Shown here in pieces: positions 1 to 6,531 of a DNA stretch of 57,553 bases. How positions within the stretch are numbered: position 1 is the stretch's first letter; each line of letters begins with the position of its first letter. The notes under the pieces are model-generated. The model did not search any database, was not told where the DNA came from, and saw only the letters and a program-made list of their open reading frames with translations. Source of the stretch: Azospirillum sp. SYSU D00513 (GTDB lineage: Bacteria > Pseudomonadota > Alphaproteobacteria > Azospirillales > Azospirillaceae); NCBI RefSeq assembly GCF_017356015.1, contig NZ_JAFIQV010000041.1, forward strand, positions 1-57,553. Reading direction: 5' to 3'. Both the position numbers and the translations under genes were made by a program.

Positions 1-2
1 CC

Positions 3-1115
3 GTCGCCAAGGCGCTCGACGTGCTCAAGGGCGCCAAGCGCCCGCTGATCATCCTCGGCAAGGGCGCCGCCTACGCCCAGGCCGACGAGACCGTCCGCGC
101 CTTCGTCGAGAAGTCCGGCATTCCCTTCCTGCAGATGAGCATGGCCAAGGGCCTGCTGCCCGACACCCACCCGCAGTCGGCCGGTGCGGCGCGCTCCGCG
201 GCGCTGAAGGACTCCGACGTGGTGGTGCTGGTCGGCGCGCGGCTGAACTGGCTGCTGTCGCACGGGAAGGGCAAGCAGTGGGGCGAGCCCGGCTCCAAGA
301 CCTTCATCCAGATCGACATCGAGCCGCGCGAGATCGACAGCAACGTGGCGATCACGGCGCCGCTGGTCGGTGACATCGGGTCGTGCCTGTCGGCCCTGCT
401 GGCCGGCATCGACGGCGGCTGGAAGGCGCCGTCGGCGGAGTGGACGGGCTCGCTGAACGCGCGGCGCGAGGCGAACATCGCGAAGATGGCGCCCAAGCTG
501 ATGAGCAACGCCTCGCCGATGAACTTCCATGGCGCGCTGGGTGCCTTGCGCCGTGTGGTGAACGAGCGTCCCGACGCGATGCTGGTGAACGAGGGTGCGA
601 ACACCCTGGACCTGGCGCGCGGCATCATCGACATGCACCAGCCGCGCAAGCGCCTGGACGTGGGCACCTGGGGCGTGATGGGCGTTGGCATGGGCTACGC
701 CGTCGCGGCCGCGGTGGAGACGGGCAAGCCGGTGCTGGCGATCGAGGGCGACAGCGCCTTCGGCTTCTCGGGCATGGAGGTGGAGACGATCTGCCGGTAC
801 AACCTGCCGGTCTGCATCGTGATCTTCAACAACAACGGCATCTACAAGGGCACGGACCTCAACCCGACGGGCGGCGCCGATCCCTCGCCGATGGTCTTCG
901 TTCCGGACTCGCGCTACGACCGGATGATGGAGGCCTTCGGCGGCGTGGGCGTGCATGTCACGACACCGGACGAGCTGTACCGCGTCGTCAGCGAGGCGAT
1001 GGACTCCGGCCGTCCGACGCTGGTCAACGCGGTCATCGACCCGGCCGCCGGCACCGAGAGCGGCAACATCGGCAGCCTCAACCCGACCAGTTCGGTGCGC
1101 AAGATGCCGTCTTAA
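3..1115 (+). CDS. oxc: Oxalyl-CoA decarboxylase, C-terminal part (5' end outside window)
   Basis: This thiamine-diphosphate enzyme decarboxylates oxalyl-CoA to formyl-CoA and CO2 in the cytoplasm. The reading frame is open from the left edge, so about 370 C-terminal residues of a family usually near 560-590 residues are present. The central domain and the C-terminal TPP-binding domain can be seen. The TPP/Mg motif begins with GDSAFGFSGMEVET and ends at NNNGIY (about 740-845). The assignment rests on strong overall family resemblance plus the frc gene directly downstream (109 bp gap). A generic acetolactate-synthase-like enzyme is the alternative, made unlikely by the neighbours. Confidence 0.9.
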   Translation, partial: VAKALDVLKGAKRPLIILGKGAAYAQADETVRAFVEKSGIPFLQMSMAKGLLPDTHPQSAGAARSAALKDSDVVVLVGARLNWLLSHGKGKQWGEPGSKTFIQIDIEPREIDSNVAITAPLVGDIGSCLSALLAGIDGGWKAPSAEWTGSLNARREANIAKMAPKLMSNASPMNFHGALGALRRVVNERPDAMLVNEGANTLDLARGIIDMHQPRKRLDVGTWGVMGVGMGYAVAAAVETGKPVLAIEGDSAFGFSGMEVETICRYNLPVCIVIFNNNGIYKGTDLNPTGGADPSPMVFVPDSRYDRMMEAFGGVGVHVTTPDELYRVVSEAMDSGRPTLVNAVIDPAAGTESGNIGSLNPTSSVRKMPS

Positions 1116-1172
1116 CGAAAAGACGGCTTCCAAGCCGAAAAAAGAGCGGCCTGCCGAGGAAGGACAGGCCGC
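1106..1172 (+). other. Cluster of small hairpins in the oxc-frc spacer
   Basis: Three short inverted repeats lie between oxc and frc. The first pairs 1106-1113 with 1120-1127 and overlaps the oxc stop codon. The second pairs 1124-1129 with 1132-1137 and excludes the first. The third pairs 1146-1153 with 1165-1172. None is followed by a U-run, so mRNA processing or stability structures are likelier than termination. Their role is inferred only. Confidence 0.4.
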
Positions 1173-1224
1173 CGCACACGAAGAAACGCACCGACCTCAC
1201 ACTCGCTTCCCTGGGAGGACTGCA

Positions 1225-2499
1225 ATGGCCAAAGCGCTCGAAGGCGTCAAGATTCTCGATTTCACCCATGTCCAGTCGGGGCCGACCTGCACCCAGCTTC
1301 TGGCCTGGTTCGGCGCCGACGTGATCAAGGTGGAGCGCCCGGGCGAGGGCGACATCACGCGGTCCCAGCTTCGCGATGTGCCGGACGCGGACAGCCTCTA
1401 CTTCACGATGCTGAACCACAACAAGCGCTCCATCACGCTCGACACCAAGAACCCCAAGGGGAAGGCGGTTCTGGAAGACCTGATGCGCAGCTGCGACGTG
1501 ATGGTCGAGAACTTCGCGCCGGGTGTGCTCGAGCGCATGGGCTTCACCTGGGAGCGCATCCAGGAGATCAACCCCCAGCTCATCGTGGCGTCGGTGAAGG
1601 GCTTCGGCCCCGGCCCCTACGAGGACTGCAAGGTCTATGAGAACGTCGCGCAGTGCGCGGGCGGCGCCGCTTCCACCACCGGCTTCGACGACGGCCCCCC
1701 CATGGTGACCGGCGCCCAGATCGGCGACAGCGGCACGGGCCTGCACCTGGCGCTCGGCATCGTGACGGCGCTCTACCAGCGCACCCACACCGGCCGCGGC
1801 CAGAAGGTGCTGGCGGCGATGCAGGATTCGGTGCTGAACCTCTGCCGCGTCAAGCTGCGCGACCAGCAGCGCCTCGCCCGCGGCCCGCTGAAGGAATTCC
1901 CGCAATACCCGAACGGCACCTTCGGCGACACGGTGCCGCGCGCCGGCAATGCGTCGGGCGGCGGCCAGCCGGGCTGGATCCTGAAGTGCAAGGGCTGGGA
2001 GACCGATCCCAACGCCTACATCTACTTCATCGCGCAGGCGCCGGTCTGGGCGAAGATCTGCCAGGTCATCGGCAAGCCGGAATGGATCACCGATCCTGAC
2101 TACGCCACTCCGGTGGCGCGCCTGCCGCGGCTGATGTCGATCTTCGCGACGGTCGAGCAGTGGACCATGACCATGACGAAGTTCGAGGTCATGGAGACGC
2201 TGAACAAGTACGACATCCCCTGCGGCCCGATCCTCTCCATGAAGGAGATCGCCGAGGAGCCGTCACTGCGCGAGACCGGCACCGTGGTCGAGGTGGACCA
2301 TCCGGTCCGCGGCAAGTATCTGACGGTCGGCAACCCGATCAAGCTGTCGGACAGCCCCACCGAAGTGACGCGCTCGCCGCTGCTGGGCGAGCACACGGAC
2401 GAGATCCTGCGCGAGGTGCTCGGCTTCGACGACGCCCGGATCGCCGAGATCCGCGACGCCGGCGCGCTCGGCGCCGTGGAGCGGATCGCGGCGGAGTAA
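1225..2499 (+). CDS. frc: Formyl-CoA:oxalate CoA-transferase
   Basis: A class III (CaiB/BaiF family) CoA-transferase that moves CoA from formyl-CoA, or succinyl-CoA, to oxalate. This makes the substrate for the decarboxylase encoded just upstream. The 424-residue length is typical. The N-terminal LDFTHVQSGP motif and the nucleophile Asp168 in the GDSGTGLHL context match characterised formyl-CoA transferases. The ATG at 1225 is chosen because it has a strong GGGAGGA ribosome site a few bases upstream. Related CoA-transferases for other acids are possible on sequence alone, but adjacency to oxc makes the oxalate role likely. Confidence 0.9.
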   Translation: MAKALEGVKILDFTHVQSGPTCTQLLAWFGADVIKVERPGEGDITRSQLRDVPDADSLYFTMLNHNKRSITLDTKNPKGKAVLEDLMRSCDVMVENFAPGVLERMGFTWERIQEINPQLIVASVKGFGPGPYEDCKVYENVAQCAGGAASTTGFDDGPPMVTGAQIGDSGTGLHLALGIVTALYQRTHTGRGQKVLAAMQDSVLNLCRVKLRDQQRLARGPLKEFPQYPNGTFGDTVPRAGNASGGGQPGWILKCKGWETDPNAYIYFIAQAPVWAKICQVIGKPEWITDPDYATPVARLPRLMSIFATVEQWTMTMTKFEVMETLNKYDIPCGPILSMKEIAEEPSLRETGTVVEVDHPVRGKYLTVGNPIKLSDSPTEVTRSPLLGEHTDEILREVLGFDDARIAEIRDAGALGAVERIAAE

Positions 2500-2523
2500 G
2501 GAAGGCTTCCGGAAAGGGCCGTT

Positions 2524-2560
2524 CCCGGCGGGCGGGGCAGGGGGAGCCCCGCCCGCCGGG
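2524..2560 (+). terminator. Long GC hairpin between frc and sucC (terminator-like, no U-run)
   Basis: A perfect 15-bp stem (2524-2538 with 2546-2560) and a 7-base loop lie 25 bases after the frc stop. No U-tract follows, so it may be an mRNA 3'-end or stability structure or a partial terminator. It splits oxc-frc from sucCD. Confidence 0.5.
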
Positions 2561-2637
2561 GACTCGCCCCGTCCGAGGCCCGCAGGTGCATTTTTATAAG
2601 AACAATTGGAGTTCCTCGGGAGGGAACGGAGGCAACG

Positions 2638-3837
2638 ATGAACATTCATGAATATCAGGCCAAGGAACTGCTGAAGACGTACGGCGTCGCCGTGCCGCGC
2701 GGCGGAGTGGCCTACACGGCGGAAGAGGCGGAGAAGGTCGCGCGTGAACTCGGCGGCCCGGTCTGGGTCGTGAAGTCGCAGATCCACGCCGGCGGCCGTG
2801 GTGCCGGCCGCTTCAAGAGCAACCCCGAGGGCAAGGGCGGCGTCCGCGTCGTCAAATCCGTCGAGGACGTGGTCTCCAACGCGCAGGAGATGCTCGGCCA
2901 GGTTCTGGTGACCAAGCAGACCGGCCCCGAAGGCAAGGAGGTCAAGCGCCTCTACGTCGAGGAAGGTGCCGACATCAAGCGCGAGCTGTATCTCAGCCTG
3001 CTGGTGGACCGCGGCACCGGCCGGATCACCGTCGTCGCCTCGACCGAGGGCGGCATGGAGATCGAGGAGGTCGCCCACAACACGCCGGAGAAGATCGTCA
3101 AGGTCTCCATCGACCCGGTCACCGGCATCCAGGGCTACCACACCCGCAAGATCGCCTTCGCCCTCGGGCTGGAAGGCAAGCAGGTCGGTGCGGCCTCGAA
3201 GTTCCTGACGGCCATGTACAAGGCCTTCGTGGATCTCGACTGCGCCATCGTCGAGGTCAACCCGCTGATCGTCACCGGCTCGGGCGACATCCTGGCGCTC
3301 GACGCCAAGATGAGCTTCGACGACAACGCGCTCTTCCGCCACAAGGACGTGGCCGCGCTCCGCGACGAGTCGGAAGAGGATCCGTCGGAGATCGAGGCCG
3401 CCAAGTACGAGCTGAACTACGTGAAGCTCGACGGCAACATCGGCTGCATGGTGAACGGCGCCGGCCTCGCCATGGCGACGATGGACATCATCAAACTGTA
3501 CGGCGGCGAGCCGGCCAACTTCCTGGACGTGGGCGGCGGCGCCACGAAGGAGCGCGTCACCGCGGCCTTCAAGCTGATCCTGTCCGACCCGAACGTCGAG
3601 GGCATCCTCGTCAACATCTTCGGCGGCATCATGCGCTGCGACGTCATCGCCGAGGGCGTGGTGTCCGCCGCGCGCGAAGTGAAGCTGCACGTTCCGCTGG
3701 TCGTCCGGCTGGAAGGCACCAACGTCGACCTGGGCAAGAAGATCCTCGCCGAGTCCGGCCTGCCCATCATTTCCGCCGACAATCTGGCCGACGCCGCGGA
3801 GAAGATCGCCCGCGCCGTGGTGAAGGAGCGCGTCTAA
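2638..3837 (+). CDS. sucC: Succinyl-CoA synthetase (ADP-forming) beta subunit
   Basis: Beta subunit of succinate-CoA ligase, which with SucD interconverts succinyl-CoA and succinate plus CoA and nucleotide triphosphate. The 399-residue length is standard. Residues 1-240 form an ATP-grasp domain starting MNIHEYQAKELLK. The C-terminal CoA-ligase domain carries the NIFGGIMRC signature. The start has a GGAGG-type site upstream, and the stop overlaps the sucD start codon (ATGG at 3837). Placement after oxc-frc rather than beside 2-oxoglutarate dehydrogenase genes is notable. Malate-CoA ligase is a homologous alternative, but the sequence reads as a canonical SucC. Confidence 0.92.
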   Translation: MNIHEYQAKELLKTYGVAVPRGGVAYTAEEAEKVARELGGPVWVVKSQIHAGGRGAGRFKSNPEGKGGVRVVKSVEDVVSNAQEMLGQVLVTKQTGPEGKEVKRLYVEEGADIKRELYLSLLVDRGTGRITVVASTEGGMEIEEVAHNTPEKIVKVSIDPVTGIQGYHTRKIAFALGLEGKQVGAASKFLTAMYKAFVDLDCAIVEVNPLIVTGSGDILALDAKMSFDDNALFRHKDVAALRDESEEDPSEIEAAKYELNYVKLDGNIGCMVNGAGLAMATMDIIKLYGGEPANFLDVGGGATKERVTAAFKLILSDPNVEGILVNIFGGIMRCDVIAEGVVSAAREVKLHVPLVVRLEGTNVDLGKKILAESGLPIISADNLADAAEKIARAVVKERV

Positions 3838-4712
3838 TGGCTGTTCTGATCAATTCCAAGACGAAGGTCATCTGCCAGGGCTTCACCGGCGCGCAGGGCA
3901 CCTTCCACTCCGAGCAGGCGATCGCCTACGGCACGAAGATGGTCGGCGGCGTGACCCCGGGTAAGGGCGGCACCACCCACCTCGACCTGCCGGTCTTCGA
4001 CACGGTGGCCGACGCGGTCGAGCGCACCGGCGCCAACGCGTCCGTCATCTACGTGCCGCCGCCCTTCGCGGCCGACGCCATCCTCGAGGCAATCGACGCC
4101 GAGATCCCGCTGGTGGTCTGCATCACCGAAGGCATCCCGGTGCTGGACATGGTCCGCGTGCGCCGCGCGCTGGACAGCTCCAAGACCCGCCTGATCGGGC
4201 CGAACTGCCCGGGCATCATCACGCCGGACGAGTGCAAGATCGGCATCATGCCGGGCCACATCCACCGCCGCGGCAAGATCGGCATCGTGTCGCGTTCGGG
4301 CACGCTGACCTACGAGGCGGTCGCCCAGACCACGGCCGCCGGGCTGGGTCAGACGACCTGCATCGGCATCGGCGGCGATCCGGTGAACGGCACGAACTTC
4401 GTGGACAGCCTGGAGATGTTCCTGGCCGACCCGGAGACCGAGGGCATCATCATGATCGGCGAGATCGGCGGCGACGCCGAGGTCAAGGGTGCCGAGTTCA
4501 TCAAGCAGTCGGGCACGAAGAAGCCGGTCGTCGGCTTCATCGCCGGCCGCACCGCCCCTCCGGGCCGCCGCATGGGCCATGCGGGTGCGGTGATCTCCGG
4601 CGGCAACGACACCGCCGACTTCAAGATCGAGTTCATGAAGTCGGCCGGCATCGCCGTCGCCGACAGCCCGGCCAGCCTGGGTTCCACCATGCTTACCGCG
4701 ATGCGGCACTAA
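3837..4712 (+). CDS. sucD: Succinyl-CoA synthetase alpha subunit
   Basis: Alpha subunit of succinate-CoA ligase. It binds CoA and carries the phosphohistidine. The 291-residue protein begins with a Rossmann CoA-binding domain (VICQGFTGAQGTFH). The phosphorylated His sits in the GRRMGHAGAVISG motif near residue 246. Translation is coupled to sucC through a one-base stop/start overlap. The gene ends seven bases before a strong intrinsic terminator, so sucCD form the 3' end of a transcription unit. Confidence 0.92.
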   Translation: MAVLINSKTKVICQGFTGAQGTFHSEQAIAYGTKMVGGVTPGKGGTTHLDLPVFDTVADAVERTGANASVIYVPPPFAADAILEAIDAEIPLVVCITEGIPVLDMVRVRRALDSSKTRLIGPNCPGIITPDECKIGIMPGHIHRRGKIGIVSRSGTLTYEAVAQTTAAGLGQTTCIGIGGDPVNGTNFVDSLEMFLADPETEGIIMIGEIGGDAEVKGAEFIKQSGTKKPVVGFIAGRTAPPGRRMGHAGAVISGGNDTADFKIEFMKSAGIAVADSPASLGSTMLTAMRH

Positions 4713-4718
4713 ACCGAA

Positions 4719-4750
4719 GCCGGCCGGGCGTCCTCGCCCGGCCGGCTTTT
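4719..4750 (+). terminator. Intrinsic terminator after sucCD
   Basis: An 11-bp perfect GC stem (4719-4729 with 4736-4746), a 6-base loop and a TTTT run lie just after the sucD stop. This is a convincing Rho-independent terminator separating sucCD from the formate dehydrogenase genes. Confidence 0.85.
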
Positions 4751-4827
4751 CGGCTCGGCAATCAAAGTTCGCGAGCCCCTCCGGTATGGGAAGGGGCTCC
4801 AGGGGAAAGCCCCCGAGGGAGAGAGCC

Positions 4828-6531
4828 ATGGACACGGCCATCGCTGAGAAGAAGAAAGCCATTCATCCGGGTGCGGGGCGTCGGAACACCCGGATCCAGC
4901 CCAAGGGGCGGCAGGTCGATCCGGCGGCTCTGGCCGAGGTGCAGGAACTGCTCGGCGAGGGCTCGCGCAACCGCGACCTGCTGATCGAGCATCTCCACAA
5001 GCTCCAGGACCGCTTCCACTGCCTGCACGCCCGCCACCTCGCCGCACTCGCCGCCGAGATGCGGCTGGCCCTGGTCGAGGTCTATGAGGTCGCCTCCTTC
5101 TACGCCCATTTCGACATCGTCATGGACGAGGAGCAGGCACCCCCGCCCGTCACCGTGCGCGTCTGCGACAGCCTGTCCTGCTGCATGGCCGGCGGCGAAA
5201 AGCTGCTGGAGGAGCTGCCGGCCAAGCTCGGCCCCGACGTCCGCATCGTGCGCGCCCCCTGCATGGGTGCCTGCCACAACGCGCCCGCCGTCGCCATCGG
5301 CCACGCGCTGCACGAGCACGCCACCGCCGACAGCGTCGCCGAGGCCGTCGCCCACGGCCACACCCATCCCCATATCCCGGACTACCCCGGCCTCGACGCC
5401 TACAAGGCCGGCGGCGGCTACGCGCTGCTGCGCGCCTGCCTGGACGGCGCGCGCACGCCCGAAAGCCTGATCGAGGCGCTGGAATCCTCCAACCTGCGTG
5501 GCCTCGGCGGCGCCGGCTTCCCCACCGGGCGCAAATGGCGCTTCGTCCGCCAGGAGGCCGCACCCCGCCTCATGGCCGTCAACGGCGACGAGGGCGAGCC
5601 CGGCACCTTCAAGGACCGCCACTATCTGGAAACCGACCCGCACCGCTTCCTGGAAGGCATGCTGATCGGCGCCTGGGTGGTCGAGGCCACCGACGTCTAC
5701 GTCTACATCCGCGACGAATACCCGCAGTGCATCGCCATCCTCGCCCGCGAGATCGAAGCCGTGGAGAAGGCCGGCCTGTCGCCGCACACCCGCATCCACC
5801 TGCGGCGCGGCGCCGGCGCCTACATCTGCGGCGAGGAATCGGCGATGCTGGAGAGCATCGAGGGCAAGCGCGGCCTGCCGCGCCAGAAGCCGCCCTTCCC
5901 CTCGGTCGTCGGCCTGTTCGGCCGCCCCACCCTGATCAACAACGTCGAGACGCTCTTCTGGGTGCGTGACATCGTCGAGAAGGGCGCGGACTGGTGGGCC
6001 AGCCACGGCCGCAACGGCCGCAAGGGGCTGCGCAGCTTCTCCGTCTCCGGCCACGTCAGGAACCCCGGCGTGAAGCTGGCCCCGGCCGGCATCACCATGG
6101 CCGAGCTGATCAAGGAATATTGCGGCGGCATGGCCGACGGCCACACGTTCAAGGGCTACCTGCCCGGCGGTGCGTCCGGCGGCATCCTGCCGGCCAGCAT
6201 GGCCGACATCCCGCTGGACTTCGGCACGCTGGAGCAGCACGGCTGCTTCATCGGCTCGGCCGCGGTCGTCGTGCTGTCGGACCGGGACGACATGCGCGCG
6301 GTGCTGCGCAACCTGCTGGCCTTCTTCGAGGACGAGAGCTGCGGCCAGTGCACGCCCTGCCGCGTCGGCACGGAAAAGGCCGTCAAGCTGGTGGACCAGC
6401 CCGAATGGGATGAGCCCCTGCTGAACGAGCTGGCGCAGGTGATGACCAGCGCCTCCATCTGCGGCCTGGGCCAGGCCGCCATGAACCCACTGAAAAGCGT
6501 GCTGAAGCATTTCCGGGAGGACGTCCTGTGA
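4828..6531 (+). CDS. NAD-dependent formate dehydrogenase, fused NuoE/NuoF-like diaphorase subunit
   Basis: This subunit passes electrons from the formate-oxidising subunit to NAD+. The 567-residue protein joins two modules that are separate genes in typical fdsGB operons. Residues 25-165 are NuoE/FdsG-like with [2Fe-2S] ligands Cys113, Cys118, Cys145 and Cys149. Residues 190-567 are NuoF/FdsB-like with the FMN/NADH motifs LRGLGGAGFPTG (223-234) and NGDEGEPGT. A [4Fe-4S] motif, ESCGQCTPCRVGT, lies near the C-terminus. The ATG at 4828 is preferred because GAGGGAGAG precedes it. The stop overlaps the downstream GTG start, so the subunits are translationally coupled. Confidence 0.88.
   Translation: MDTAIAEKKKAIHPGAGRRNTRIQPKGRQVDPAALAEVQELLGEGSRNRDLLIEHLHKLQDRFHCLHARHLAALAAEMRLALVEVYEVASFYAHFDIVMDEEQAPPPVTVRVCDSLSCCMAGGEKLLEELPAKLGPDVRIVRAPCMGACHNAPAVAIGHALHEHATADSVAEAVAHGHTHPHIPDYPGLDAYKAGGGYALLRACLDGARTPESLIEALESSNLRGLGGAGFPTGRKWRFVRQEAAPRLMAVNGDEGEPGTFKDRHYLETDPHRFLEGMLIGAWVVEATDVYVYIRDEYPQCIAILAREIEAVEKAGLSPHTRIHLRRGAGAYICGEESAMLESIEGKRGLPRQKPPFPSVVGLFGRPTLINNVETLFWVRDIVEKGADWWASHGRNGRKGLRSFSVSGHVRNPGVKLAPAGITMAELIKEYCGGMADGHTFKGYLPGGASGGILPASMADIPLDFGTLEQHGCFIGSAAVVVLSDRDDMRAVLRNLLAFFEDESCGQCTPCRVGTEKAVKLVDQPEWDEPLLNELAQVMTSASICGLGQAAMNPLKSVLKHFREDVL

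Noticed and set aside
2638..4712. Malate-CoA ligase (mtkAB) as the identity of the ligase pair
   Set aside because: The sequences read as ordinary SucC and SucD, and no serine-cycle genes are present nearby. It cannot be excluded without a phylogeny.
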